Shown piece after piece: positions 8,273 to 16,739 of a DNA stretch of 64,000 bases (positions are counted from its first letter, which is position 1; every line of letters starts with the position of its first letter). A program made the position numbers and the translations under genes. Origin of the DNA: Streptomyces sp. DG2A-72 (GTDB taxonomy: Bacteria; Actinomycetota; Actinomycetes; Streptomycetales; Streptomycetaceae); the NCBI RefSeq assembly GCF_030499575.1, contig NZ_JASTLC010000001.1:2442001-2506000 (forward strand), read 5' to 3'. The notes beneath the pieces are model-generated. The model was not told the DNA's origin. It worked only from the letters and a program-made list of their open reading frames with translations, and did not search any database.

Positions 8273-8938
8273 ATGAGCTCCGTGACGAAGATCGAACCCC
8301 TCGGTGCGGTTCGCGAGCGCGTCCTGGTGAACCTGCGGCAGGAGATCATCGCGGGCCGCCTCCGCCCGGGCGACCGGCTCGTGGAGCGGGATCTCGCCGA
8401 GCGTTTCGGCGTCTCCCGCGTGCCGGTCCGCGAGGCGATCCGCGCGCTGGTCGCGGAGGGGTTCGTCCACTTCGAGACGCCACGCCGTACGGTCGTCCGA
8501 CGGCTGACCCCGAACGACGTCAAGGAACTCTTCGAGCTGCGCGAGGCGCTCGAGGTGTACGCGGCGGGACTGGCCGCCGCGCGCGCGACCCCGCAGGACC
8601 TGGCCGAGGTCGAGGAACTGCTCGAGCGCGCCGCCACCGCGACCGAGGCCGGGGACGCGGAGGCGATCACCGACATCAACAGCCGCCTGCACGACCGCAT
8701 CGTGGCCATGGCCGACAACAGCCTGCTGCTTCAGGCCCTCGAACCGGTCGCCGGCCGCCTGCGCTGGATGACCCGGCGGAACGAGGAATGGCCCCAACTC
8801 CTCGTCGAACACCGCGAGTTGTACGAGGCGATCGCCTCCGGCGACCCGGAGCGAGCCCGCGCTCACGCACTCGCCCACGTGCGGACCAACTACCGCTCGA
8901 CGGTACGGCAGCTGTTCGGCGAGGCCGAACTTTCCTAG
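8273..8938 (+). CDS. GntR family transcriptional regulator (FCD/FadR subfamily)
   Basis: This 221-residue regulator has a winged helix-turn-helix at about residues 10-75 (VERDLAERFGVSRVPVREAI) and an all-helical FCD ligand domain (about 80-210). The FCD domain has the metal/ligand residues expected in FELREALEVYAA, NSRLHDRIV and HRELYEAI. It diverges from the NCS1 permease/racemase operon with a perfect palindrome between them, so it probably represses that operon and itself until a ureide-type substrate is present. The last four bases overlap the 3' end of the convergent proline iminopeptidase gene. Confidence 0.9.
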   Translation: MSSVTKIEPLGAVRERVLVNLRQEIIAGRLRPGDRLVERDLAERFGVSRVPVREAIRALVAEGFVHFETPRRTVVRRLTPNDVKELFELREALEVYAAGLAAARATPQDLAEVEELLERAATATEAGDAEAITDINSRLHDRIVAMADNSLLLQALEPVAGRLRWMTRRNEEWPQLLVEHRELYEAIASGDPERARAHALAHVRTNYRSTVRQLFGEAELS

Positions 8939-9897
8939 CGGGCGGCGTACTTGTCCGTGGCCGCCACCAGCGCCTCGGCCACCCCCGGCGCCCCGGCGTC
9001 GTGCCCGACCTCGTCGACGACGACCAACTCGCTGCCGGGCCAGGCGTGGTGGAGGCGCCAGACGGTGCCGAGGAGGTTGCCGAAGTCGAGGCTGCCCTGG
9101 ACGAGGGTGCCGGGGATGTCCTTGAGCAGGGGCGCGTCGCGCAGGACCACGCCTTCGTCGTTGCCCTCGCCCAGGAAGCAGTCGTTGCCCCAGTAGTGCG
9201 TGACCGTCCGGGCGAAGCCCATGCGGAAATACGAGTCCTCGAACCGCTGGACCGAGCGGGGCGGCGCGGGAATGATCGCCGTCTCCCAATCGGTCCAGGC
9301 ACGTGCCGCCCGCTTCCGCGCAGCGGGGTCGGGGGACTCCAGGAGACGGTTGTACGCGGCAGCGAGGTTGCCGTCCCGCTCGTGGGCGGGCAGTTCGGCC
9401 ACGAACCGCTCGTATGCCTCCGGGAAAATCTTGCCAAGTCCCCTGGTCATCAGGGCGTGCTCCGCGTCGGCGCCGGTGGCGACCAGGGTCAGCACCAGCT
9501 CGGACACCGCCGCGGGATGCGTCTGCGCGTACCGCAGACCCAGCACCGACCCCCATGACCCGCCCCACACCAGCCACCGCCCGATCCCCAGATGCCGCCG
9601 AAGCAGCTCCAAGTCGGCGATGAGGTGAGCGGTCGTATTGACGCTCATGTCGGTGTCGTACGCGCTCGCAGAAGGCGTGGACCGCCCGCAACCGCGCTGG
9701 TCGAGCAGCACGATCCGGTAGGCCGCCGGGTCGAAGTAGCGCCGGAAGAAGGGGCCGCAGCCGGACCCCGGCCCGCCGTGCAGCACCACCGCGGGCTTGC
9801 CCTGCGGGTTCCCGCAGGTCTCCCAGTACACGTGGTTGCCGTCGCCGACATCGAGCATCCCGTAGTCGTACGGTGCCATCTCGGGGTAGAGGGGCAT
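8935..9897 (-). CDS. pip: Proline iminopeptidase
   Basis: This 320-residue alpha/beta-hydrolase has the family S33 iminopeptidase features. HGGPGSGCGPF (residues 40-50) forms the oxyanion hole, LDQRGCGRS follows, and the nucleophile elbow is GGSWGS (Ser115). A C-terminal His in VDEVGHDAG completes the triad. It removes N-terminal proline from peptides in the cytoplasm. Length and motifs match the type enzyme of about 315 residues. The ATG at 9897 is followed by PLYPEMAPYDYGML, the usual start of this family. Confidence 0.93.
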   Translation of the reverse strand: MPLYPEMAPYDYGMLDVGDGNHVYWETCGNPQGKPAVVLHGGPGSGCGPFFRRYFDPAAYRIVLLDQRGCGRSTPSASAYDTDMSVNTTAHLIADLELLRRHLGIGRWLVWGGSWGSVLGLRYAQTHPAAVSELVLTLVATGADAEHALMTRGLGKIFPEAYERFVAELPAHERDGNLAAAYNRLLESPDPAARKRAARAWTDWETAIIPAPPRSVQRFEDSYFRMGFARTVTHYWGNDCFLGEGNDEGVVLRDAPLLKDIPGTLVQGSLDFGNLLGTVWRLHHAWPGSELVVVDEVGHDAGAPGVAEALVAATDKYAAR

Positions 9898-9906
9898 CCC
9901 GCGACC

Positions 9907-10626
9907 CTAACCGTCGTACGGCGCTGTCGGCAGCCCATTTACCTGCAGCCCAGCCGCCTGCCCCGCCGTGCGCAGCACCTCCCGCAGCATCGCGGGCGTG
10001 AGCCGGCCGGTGAAGGTGTTGCGCTGGCTGACGTGAAAGCAACCGAAGAGGTCGAGCCCGTCCAGCGGGACCCTCACCCCGTGCGCGAAGACGGGGCGCG
10101 GCCTCGGCACGCTCCACCCGGCCTCGGCGAGCGCGGGCAGCGTGGCCTGCCAGCCGAAGGCACCGAGCACCACCACCGCCCGCACCGTCGGCCGCAGCAG
10201 CGTCAGCTCCTGAACGAACCAGGGGCGGCACGCGTCCCGCTCGCCGGGCGTGGGCTTGTTCGCGGGCGGGGCGCAGTGCACGGGCGAGGTGACGCGGACG
10301 CCGTACAGCTCGAGCCCGTCGTCCGCCGACACAGAGCTGGGCTGCGACGCCAGCCCGACGTCGTACAGCGCCTGATACAGCACGTCTCCGGAACGGTCAC
10401 CCGTGAACATCCGCCCGGTGCGGTTCCCGCCGTGCGCGGCAGGCGCCAGTCCCACGACCAGCAACCGCGCATCCCCCGGCCCGAACCCCGGAACCGGCCG
10501 CCCCCAGTACGTCCAGTCGGCGAAGGCGGCACGCTTGGTACGGGCCACCTCCTCACGCCAGGCGACCAGCCGCGGGCAGGCCCTACAGCCCGCGACCCGC
10601 TGGTCGAGATCGGCGAGGACGTCCAT
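9907..10626 (-). CDS. Uracil-DNA glycosylase, family 5 (UDGb), 4Fe-4S
   Basis: This 239-residue protein starts with GCRACPRLV (Cys14 and Cys17), the first two ligands of the 4Fe-4S cluster. Further Cys residues lie in SPVHCAPPANKPTPGERDAC. Motif A is GLAPAAHGGNRTGRMF, diagnostic for family 5, which lacks the usual Asn/Asp water activator and removes uracil and hypoxanthine from double-stranded DNA. Such enzymes act in base-excision repair of deaminated bases, a heavy burden at high GC. The C-terminal FHVSQRNTFTGRLT is the DNA-contact loop. It lies nine bases upstream of the iminopeptidase gene on the same strand. Confidence 0.92.
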   Translation of the reverse strand: MDVLADLDQRVAGCRACPRLVAWREEVARTKRAAFADWTYWGRPVPGFGPGDARLLVVGLAPAAHGGNRTGRMFTGDRSGDVLYQALYDVGLASQPSSVSADDGLELYGVRVTSPVHCAPPANKPTPGERDACRPWFVQELTLLRPTVRAVVVLGAFGWQATLPALAEAGWSVPRPRPVFAHGVRVPLDGLDLFGCFHVSQRNTFTGRLTPAMLREVLRTAGQAAGLQVNGLPTAPYDG

Positions 10627-10760
10627 GGGGCAACGGTAGCCCTACGCCCGGGCCGCCCTCCCGGTCCTCCCCCTCCCCCCATCCTCCCCGTCCTCCGGCA
10701 GTGGCTTCGCCCTTGGAAATCCCGGCCGATTCATCCGGTGCGGAGGACTAAGGTCGAGAC

Positions 10761-11486
10761 ATGGCTTCGGAAGCTATGGACTACGACGAGACGAGCGGCT
10801 GGACGAACGGCGAAGGGGGCACGCCCCAGGGACCCGACGTCCAGACACGCGACGTCTCTGGCAGGACCACGGCCGGGCACACGCCGGAGGGGCAGGAGGG
10901 GCAGGAGGGGCAGGAGGGGCAGGAGGGGCAGAAGGGGCAGAAGGGATACGAGGGGCACGAGGGACCCGCTACCGTCGACGCCCCCGCACCCGCCACCGCC
11001 GCCCCGGCCGACGCCAAGACCGCCGCCGCGAACGCCGCCGCCGAAGCCGCCCGCCCGCAGAACGGCGAGACCGTCCGCATCGACAGCTGGATCTGGTCCG
11101 TACGCCTGGTCAAGACCCGCTCGATGGGCGCCGCCGCCTGCAAGGGCGGCCACGTGCGGGTGAACGGCGAGCGCGTCAAGCCCGCCCACTCCGTCCGCGT
11201 CGGCGACGAGGTCCGCCTGCGGCACGAAGGCCGGGAGCGGATCGTCGTCGTCAAGCGCCTGATCAGGAAGCGGGTCGGCGCCCCGGTTGCCGTCCAGTGT
11301 TACGTCGACAACAGCCCGCCACCCCCGCCCCGCGAGGCCGTCGCCCCCGCCGGCATCCGCGACCGCGGCACGGGCCGCCCGACCAAACGAGACCGCCGCG
11401 AACTGGAACGCCTGCGGGCGCTGCGCGGACTGAGCGGCCGCCCCACGGGAGACCGCCCCACGGGAGGCCGATCCGAAGGCCGCTGA
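10761..11486 (+). CDS. S4-domain RNA-binding protein with GQE repeat
   Basis: The 241-residue product has three parts. A low-complexity N-terminus includes a run of GQE/GQK tripeptides (about residues 43-62). An Ala/Pro linker follows. An S4 RNA-binding domain of Hsp15/RluB type then begins at about residue 109 (RIDSWIWSVRLVKTRSMG, then GGHVRVNGERVKPAHSVRVG). The C-terminal tail is basic (TKRDRRELERLRALRGL). Hsp15 relatives bind stalled or dissociated 50S subunits, and the role here is inferred from the domain only. The ATG at 10761 follows GGAGG in a short leader. Confidence 0.87.
   Translation: MASEAMDYDETSGWTNGEGGTPQGPDVQTRDVSGRTTAGHTPEGQEGQEGQEGQEGQKGQKGYEGHEGPATVDAPAPATAAPADAKTAAANAAAEAARPQNGETVRIDSWIWSVRLVKTRSMGAAACKGGHVRVNGERVKPAHSVRVGDEVRLRHEGRERIVVVKRLIRKRVGAPVAVQCYVDNSPPPPPREAVAPAGIRDRGTGRPTKRDRRELERLRALRGLSGRPTGDRPTGGRSEGR
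10887..10963 (+). repeat. 9-bp coding tandem repeat (Glu-Gly-Gln units)
   Basis: The unit GAGGGGCAG and close variants are repeated head to tail about six times and then degenerate (AAGGGGCAG, GAGGGGCAC). The array keeps the S4-protein frame open and probably varies in copy number between strains. Confidence 0.85.
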
Positions 11487-11672
11487 TCGCAGGTCCCGGA
11501 CTCACCCGCCGCTGCCGGTCCGCTGGAGCACGACGCGCAGACCGCTGGTGCACGACGCGCGGACCGCCGCTCGAAGGCCGGTGCCCCTTGCACAAGGCAG
11601 CGGCCTCTGCGGCCGATCCTCGCTCACGCCCGTCGTCGCTCCAACCGCAGAAGCCGCAGAAGCTCCACGAAC

Positions 11673-12377
11673 TCACTCTCCCCAGGCAACCCCGGCGGCC
11701 CCGACGGGCACCGCCCGCACCCATATCCGCTCGTCCGTCAGGTACTTGTCCACCCTCAGCCCCGCCTCCGCCAACGCCTCCTCGAACTGCTCCTTCGTCA
11801 GCGGTCTCGCCAGGAACGTCTGGGTCCAGACCGCGTCCGGGAACTCATACTCCGCGCGCACCGAGTTCACCCCGTCGCCGACCGGCTCCGAGGACGCGAT
11901 CCGGACGGTGAAGCCGCTGGGATCGACACGCTCGCGCGGCAGGCCCGTGTGGTAGTCCTCTCCCTCCCGCTGGATCAACACGCAGCCACCGTCGGCGAGA
12001 TGCCGGACGCAGGTCCGCAGCAGCCCTCGCCGCACCTCGACGTCACCGGCGTGCACGAGGAACGACGCGAGCAGCACCACGTCGAATCTCTCGCCGAGGT
12101 CGAGATCCTCGATCGCGCTGCGTATGGTGCGGGCCCCGCGGACGCGTTCGAGCATCTCCGCGGATTCGTCCACCGCCGTGACCCTGAAGCCGCGTTCCAG
12201 CAGCGGGTGGGTCATTCGCCCCACGCCGCAGCCCAGCTCCAGGATGTGCGCGCCCGCCGGGACGGCCCCGGCGATGATGTCCGGCTCTCCCCCGGCAGGC
12301 AGGCGTGAGTAGAGCTCGACCGCACAGCCGTCCGGGGTGATCGCCCCGGGTCCCGTCCCCTGATGTCCGCTTCGCAT
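11673..12377 (-). CDS. Class I SAM-dependent methyltransferase
   Basis: This protein of about 234 residues has methyltransferase motif I as ILELGCGVGRMTHPLL, then VTAVDESAEML (acidic motif II) and FDVVLLASFLVHAG (motif IV). It binds S-adenosylmethionine, and the acceptor is unknown. A C-terminal FLARPLTKEQFEEALAEAGL resembles small-molecule methyltransferases. The ATG at 12377 has GGGG six bases before it. An upstream ATG at 12389 lacks a ribosome site. The neighbours do not indicate a pathway. Confidence 0.85.
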   Translation of the reverse strand: MRSGHQGTGPGAITPDGCAVELYSRLPAGGEPDIIAGAVPAGAHILELGCGVGRMTHPLLERGFRVTAVDESAEMLERVRGARTIRSAIEDLDLGERFDVVLLASFLVHAGDVEVRRGLLRTCVRHLADGGCVLIQREGEDYHTGLPRERVDPSGFTVRIASSEPVGDGVNSVRAEYEFPDAVWTQTFLARPLTKEQFEEALAEAGLRVDKYLTDERIWVRAVPVGAAGVAWGE

Positions 12378-12476
12378 GTTCAGCCCCATGCCCGCACAAC
12401 GGCCCACATCCACACGGCCGTTCCCACCGCGCCGGGGTTCACCCGTTCGAGCTACGTACCCCTCAATGAGCCCCGC

Positions 12477-13397
12477 TCACAACGGAAACCACCCATGCCC
12501 GATGTACCAATGCCCGCCCGCCCGCAGATGATCCCCGACCGCCCGCTCCACCGACGTACGCCGCGGCAGACTGTCCACGGGCAGGTCCGGATTTCCGAAG
12601 ACGAACTGCACCGGCTCCGTGTCCGCGCGCTCCGGATCCTCCCGGGCTATGCGAAAGCGCTCCTGGAACCGGATGACGTTGGAGTCCGCCGGCAGATACT
12701 GCTTCAACTGCGGGTCGAGCAGCCAGGAATGGCAGACCGCGACCTGCCGCCGCTCCTCCGGATAGTGCCGGGCGAAGAACTCGCGGGCCAGGACCAGCGA
12801 GCGGTCACAGGCCGCCGGCGACAACGGTCCGTGGAAGTCGCAGATGTGCAGGCTCAGACAGGGCACGCCAGGGGTCACGGCCGGCCCGGCCGCGGTGAGG
12901 GCGGTTCCCATACGCTTCCCCAGCCGCGCCCGCTCGAACTGCAGCCGCCCCAGCTGGTACAGCTCCCCGCGGAAGTGGCGGCTGAGCCAGTCCACCGCGT
13001 GCACCCCTCCCTGGCCGTATCTCCGCCGGTGCACCGCCATGTTCCGCCCGAGGTCGGCGAGGGTGCGCCGGGACACGTCGGCCGGGATGCCGCGTTCACG
13101 GTGGTACGCGCGCGTGTGCGGCAGCGCCGCGACGAACACGTACACGGCGAAGTAGCCGCCCAGCGCCGTCGGGGCCTGGGCGACGCGCTCATCGAACCGC
13201 GGTCCCTTCCTCTCCTGCCCCGTGTCCCTCACCTCCCCGATGTCGCGCACCAGCTCCTGGACGCACTCCTCCAGGAGCCGCATCGCCCCGACGTCGGCGG
13301 TCAGTGTCCGCCGCAGGCGGATCAGTTCGTTGATGTCCTCGTGGGGTACCGCAAGGTCGAGCAGGATCTCGGGCAACGCGTCGGTGTCCGGCAGCAC
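12477..13397 (-). CDS. Acyltransferase domain-containing protein (GNAT-like)
   Basis: This protein of about 306 residues is conserved in Streptomyces. It begins MLPDTDALPEILLDLAVPHE, and the C-terminal half contains LSLHICDFHGPLSP and CHSWLLDPQLKQYLPADS. I recall homologs annotated as two-part acyltransferase domain proteins with a helical N-terminal domain. The substrate is unknown. The GTG at 13397 is chosen because GGAGG-like sequence precedes it. The longer frame to 13469 would run into the promoter region of the divergent DUF6343 gene. Confidence 0.7.
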   Translation of the reverse strand: MLPDTDALPEILLDLAVPHEDINELIRLRRTLTADVGAMRLLEECVQELVRDIGEVRDTGQERKGPRFDERVAQAPTALGGYFAVYVFVAALPHTRAYHRERGIPADVSRRTLADLGRNMAVHRRRYGQGGVHAVDWLSRHFRGELYQLGRLQFERARLGKRMGTALTAAGPAVTPGVPCLSLHICDFHGPLSPAACDRSLVLAREFFARHYPEERRQVAVCHSWLLDPQLKQYLPADSNVIRFQERFRIAREDPERADTEPVQFVFGNPDLPVDSLPRRTSVERAVGDHLRAGGHWYIGHGWFPL

Positions 13398-13487
13398 GGT
13401 GTGGTCTCCCCCTCCTCGGGCAGCTGATGAGCTCTTTGGTGAACGTCCGTACCGAGGAGTACGTTGCACTTAGGAGTTGTGATCCCG

Positions 13488-13796
13488 ATGCGTACGGGCA
13501 GTGAACCGGCGACCGCGCGCAGTGCACTGCGGGCGCGCTTCTGGTTGAGCGTGTGGGGCCTGGTCTGGGCGGTCTTCGGCACGGTCGCTTTCGCGCTCGC
13601 CGGACGCCCGGGGTGGGCGATCGCCTGTGGGGTGCTGTGGCTGGTGATCACCGTCGACATGGCGCTGATCCTCCGGCACATCCGCCAGGGCCCGCACTAC
13701 CAGCCGGGCCGCGACATTCCGCCGTACCGACCGCCGGACCAGCCGTATCCCACCCGACCGCATCAGCGGCGCCCGCCGGGCCGGCAGCCCCCGTGA
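13488..13796 (+). CDS. DUF6343 family membrane protein
   Basis: This small protein of about 102 residues has two hydrophobic helices (FWLSVWGLVWAVFGTVAFAL and the following GWAIACGVLWLVITVDMALI). Its short cytoplasmic tail is rich in Pro and Tyr (GRDIPPYRPPDQPYP). It matches the actinobacterial DUF6343 pattern and its function is not known. The ATG at 13488 lies 11 bases after AGGAG. A GTG at 13479 is also possible. It diverges from the acyltransferase-like gene. Confidence 0.8.
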   Translation: MRTGSEPATARSALRARFWLSVWGLVWAVFGTVAFALAGRPGWAIACGVLWLVITVDMALILRHIRQGPHYQPGRDIPPYRPPDQPYPTRPHQRRPPGRQPP

Positions 13797-13811
13797 CCGG
13801 CTGCCGGACGC

Positions 13812-14192
13812 TCACCCGTCGAAGCGTGCCGCCTTGATGTACTCCGGGTTCGGGTCCAGGGCGGCCGCGAGCCGGAAGTGGCGCTTGGCCTCGTCGTGCC
13901 GCGCCTGGCGCTCATAGGTGCGGGCCAGGGCGAAGTGCGCGAACGCGTTGTCCGGCTCGCGCTCCAGGACGATGGTGAACTCCAACTCGGCAGGTCGCAG
14001 TTGAGCCGCCGCGAAGAAGGCACGCGCGCGTAGCAGCCGTGCGGCGGTGTTCTCCGGGTGCGCCGCGATCACTCCGTCGAGCAGTTTCACCGCACCCCGC
14101 GGGTCCCGTGCGGCGAGCAGGTGCTCGGCGGCACGGAAGTCGATGACATGGGTCTCCGGAGTACGTCCGGCCGATCCGCTGGTCTCGGGCAC
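13812..14192 (-). CDS. Tetratricopeptide repeat protein
   Basis: This 126-residue protein is built from about three TPR helical pairs: AEHLLAARDPRGAVKLLDGV, AARLLRARAFFAAAQLRPAE and AFAHFALARTYERQARHDEA. Such repeats mediate protein-protein contacts. No catalytic part or export signal is visible. It is transcribed in the same direction as coaE, 185 bp away. Confidence 0.85.
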   Translation of the reverse strand: MPETSGSAGRTPETHVIDFRAAEHLLAARDPRGAVKLLDGVIAAHPENTAARLLRARAFFAAAQLRPAELEFTIVLEREPDNAFAHFALARTYERQARHDEAKRHFRLAAALDPNPEYIKAARFDG

Positions 14193-14377
14193 GGCACAGT
14201 CCTTCCCTCACTCAACGGGTTCAACGCCCGCAACAGGGCCGCGATTCCGCGGTCGTCACCGAGCAGCGCCCTGTCGCGACGATCGCCGGAACGTCCTGCG
14301 CAGGCCCGCCAGGTCACCCGCCGGTCGAGTAGTGGGTCACGGGCTCCTCGACGGCGACCCCCGGCCCCCTCGGGCGG

Positions 14378-14983
14378 CTATCGCGACGCGCGCGCCCGTC
14401 CGACGAGATCCGCCCAGACCTCGCGCACGCGTGCCTGAAGCTCCTCCAACGGTACGTCGTTGTCGATGACGATGTCCGCGATCTCCAGGCGCTTGTCTCG
14501 GGTGGCCTGCGCGGCCATACGCGCGCGTGCGTCCTGCTCTGTCATGCCGCGCAGCCGGACCAGCCGGTCGAGCTGGGTCTCGGGGCTCGCGTCGACGACG
14601 ACCACGACGTCGTACAGCGGCGCGAGGCCGTTCTCCGCGAGGAGCGGGACGTCATGGACGACCACGGCGCCCTCGGCGGCGGCGCTTTCGAGTTCACGGG
14701 AGCGCGCGCCCACCAGGGGGTGCACGATCCCGTTCAGCACGGCCAGCTTGTCGGAGTCGGCGAAGACGATGGAGCCCAGCCTGGGCCGGTCCAGGCTGCC
14801 GTCCGCGGCGAGCACATCCGTACCGAAGGCCTCGACGACCGCCGCGAGTCCGGGAGTTCCCGGTGCGACGACCTCGCGCGCGATACGGTCCGCGTCGATG
14901 AGGACGGCACCCTGCTCCACGAGCAGCCGTGACACCTCGCTCTTGCCGGCGCCGATGCCACCGGTCAGGCCCACTTTCAGCAT
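14378..14983 (-). CDS. coaE: Dephospho-CoA kinase
   Basis: This 201-residue enzyme starts [20 protein letters not shown], with the P-loop GGIGAGKS at residues 8-15. The dephospho-CoA kinase signatures [10 protein letters not shown] and [10 protein letters not shown] are present, as is the lid-region Arg in [18 protein letters not shown]. It phosphorylates the 3'-hydroxyl of dephospho-CoA in the last step of coenzyme A synthesis. The length is normal for the single-domain enzyme. The ATG at 14983 begins the conserved strand, and an upstream in-frame extension has no support. Confidence 0.96.
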   Translation of the reverse strand: MLKVGLTGGIGAGKSEVSRLLVEQGAVLIDADRIAREVVAPGTPGLAAVVEAFGTDVLAADGSLDRPRLGSIVFADSDKLAVLNGIVHPLVGARSRELESAAAEGAVVVHDVPLLAENGLAPLYDVVVVVDASPETQLDRLVRLRGMTEQDARARMAAQATRDKRLEIADIVIDNDVPLEELQARVREVWADLVGRARASR

Positions 14984-15022
14984 GAACGGCAGCTTAGGGC
15001 CTGCCACTGGCAGGGCACCCGG

Positions 15023-15961
15023 TCAGGTGTCGCCCTCCCGCTCCGCCAGGAAGCGCTCGAACTCCCGCCCGAGCTCGTCCGCCGACGGAATGTCCATGGG
15101 CTCGGCGAGCATGTTGCCCCGCGTCTCGGCGCCCGCGGCGGCGTCGTACTGGTGCTCCAGGCCCTGGACGAGCGCGACCAGTTCCTCGTCGCCCTCCTGG
15201 ATCTGCCGGTCGATCTCCGTCTGCGTACGGTAGGCGTCCGTGCGCAGGGAGTGGGCGATGCTGGGGAGGACCAGTCCGGTCGCCCCCGTGATGGCCTCCA
15301 GGACGGTCAGCGCGGCGTCCGGGTACGGGGAACGCGCGATGTAGTGCGGCACGTGCGCGGCGACGCCCAGGACCTCGTGTCCGGCTTCCATGAGGCGGTA
15401 CTCCAGCAGGGCCTCGGCACTGCCCGGCACCTGTGCCTCCTCGAACGGGCTGGTGTGGCCGGGGACCAGGTCGGTGCGGCTGCCGTGCGGGGTGAGGCCG
15501 ACGGGGCGGGTGTGCGGGACGCCCATGGGGATGCCGTGGAAGTTCACGGCCAGTCGCACGCCGAGGCGCTCCACGATCTGCTGCACGGCCGCGGCGAAGC
15601 GCTCCCACTCCACGTCGGGCTCAGGGCCGGACAGCAGCAGGAAGGGCGCGCCCGTCGCGTCCTGGACGAGCCGCACCTCGATGCCGGGCACGTCGTAGTC
15701 GGTCCACCGGTCGCGCTGGAAGGTCAGCAGCGGCCGGCGGGCGCGGTAGTCCACGAGCCGGTCGTGGTCGAAGCGGGCGACGACCTGGTGGGGCAGCGAG
15801 TCGAGGAGCCGGTCGACGATCTGGTCGCCGGTTTCGCCCGCGTCGATGTAACCGTCGAAGTGGTAGAGCATGACAAGGCCGGCCGACTCCTGTGCCAGCG
15901 CCATGTCGACGACGGCCAGGCCCTTCGGCTCCCATGCGTACAAACCCTGCGGATCAAGCAC
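15023..15961 (-). CDS. PAC2 family (proteasome assembly chaperone-like) protein
   Basis: This 312-residue protein has the PAC2 layout: [20 protein letters not shown] near the N-terminus, the [15 protein letters not shown] region and [20 protein letters not shown] near residue 215. It ends in an acidic helix ([15 protein letters not shown]). Actinobacterial PAC2 proteins are linked by homology to proteasome assembly chaperones, and direct function is unproven. The GTG at 15961 gives [10 protein letters not shown], the conserved start. It is transcribed toward coaE with a 39-bp gap and may share its transcript. Confidence 0.88.
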   Translation of the reverse strand: MLDPQGLYAWEPKGLAVVDMALAQESAGLVMLYHFDGYIDAGETGDQIVDRLLDSLPHQVVARFDHDRLVDYRARRPLLTFQRDRWTDYDVPGIEVRLVQDATGAPFLLLSGPEPDVEWERFAAAVQQIVERLGVRLAVNFHGIPMGVPHTRPVGLTPHGSRTDLVPGHTSPFEEAQVPGSAEALLEYRLMEAGHEVLGVAAHVPHYIARSPYPDAALTVLEAITGATGLVLPSIAHSLRTDAYRTQTEIDRQIQEGDEELVALVQGLEHQYDAAAGAETRGNMLAEPMDIPSADELGREFERFLAEREGDT

Positions 15962-16099
15962 TGTGACCGCTCCTCCTCGTGTTCGTACTGCACAACACAG
16001 CCCAGGACACGGGCATTCCCACCCGCGTCCCTGATCAGGCCTCTCTTATCGCGTTTTCATGCGGCACTGCTGGGCGTGGTCGAGCGCCGTCCCAGTGGT

Positions 16100-16466
16100 T
16101 CACGAGGACAGCACGCGCGCGTGGAGGGCTGTTACGGCTTTCCGAGCAGAGGTGAACGCGCCGTGCTGCCAGGCGTCGGTGTAGCTGAGCCAGTCGCCGG
16201 CGAAGTAGACGCGGCCAGTGGGCTCGTTGAGCGGCTTGTAGCGGACGTCGTCGGGTCCCCCCGGGCGTGTCGTGCCAGGCGGCCTCCACGTGGGGTGTCT
16301 GCCGCCAGTGTTGCGAGAAGGAGGAGGCGAGTTCGGTGCGGTGCCGAGTTCGTACGCGGCCGCCAGCCCGGCAGTCCCACCACCGACGATGACGACCTTC
16401 GCGGCGCCCGATGTTGTGGAGGAAGGTGCGACGACTGGTTCCGGAGGCCCGCAGAGTCTGTGCCAT
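16100..16466 (-). pseudogene. Flavin monoamine oxidase remnant with internal deletion
   Basis: The N-terminus MAQTLRASGTSRRTFLHNIG is followed, after a frame change, by the FAD-binding motif KVVIVGGGTAGLAAAYELG. It then joins the extreme C-terminal part HWRQTPHVEAAWHDTPGG, which after a second frame change in a G run continues GRVYFAGDWLSYTDAWQHGA and ends at 16100. Intact enzymes of this family are around 500-600 residues, so more than 1 kb of the middle is missing. The product would be dead. Confidence 0.8.
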
Positions 16467-16576
16467 GTACCGGCTCCCCTTGTCCGATCACGATTGACCG
16501 GGGAAGCCTCCCAACGACCGGTTACGGCCCATCAGTTGCTCGTGTATCCCGCACGTTTCCGGAAGGGCGAGCGCAA

Positions 16577-16665
16577 CGCCCTAAAGGGGCGCGGGGCTGC
16601 ATCAATATGCGGCTCCGCCGCGTGGGCGCGACCAGCCACAGCGAACCCGCAGCCGAACGACGACC
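16577..16665 (+). repeat. Dispersed Streptomyces 3'-flanking repeat, copy 1 (long type)
   Basis: The stretch contains the GGGGCGCGGGGCTG core, then ATATGCGGCTCCGCCGCGTG and GGGCGCGACCAGCCAC. It shares these almost base for base with copy 4 near 52080 and, inverted, with copy 3 inside the decarboxylase gene. It lies downstream of rpsA. Confidence 0.85.
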
Positions 16666-16674
16666 GCACAAGAC

Positions 16675-16708
16675 TGAGGGACCGCACCTCGAAAGGTACG
16701 GCCCCTCA
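16675..16708 (-). terminator. Probable rpsA terminator
   Basis: TGAGGG at 16675 pairs with CCCCTCA ending at 16708 through an inner stem ACCT-CGAA-AGGT. The hairpin lies 32 bp after the rpsA stop codon in the direction of transcription. Confidence 0.7.
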
Positions 16709-16739
16709 AACTAACCGCTATGCCTCAGTGGGCCAGCGT

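Noticed and set aside
10887..10963. Possible CRISPR or VNTR outside coding sequence
   Set aside because: The 9-bp array lies in frame inside the S4-domain gene and has no spacers.
11487..11672. Small gene between the S4 protein and the methyltransferase
   Set aside because: No frame shows protein-like composition or a start site. There is only an imperfect repeat of GCACGACGCGC.
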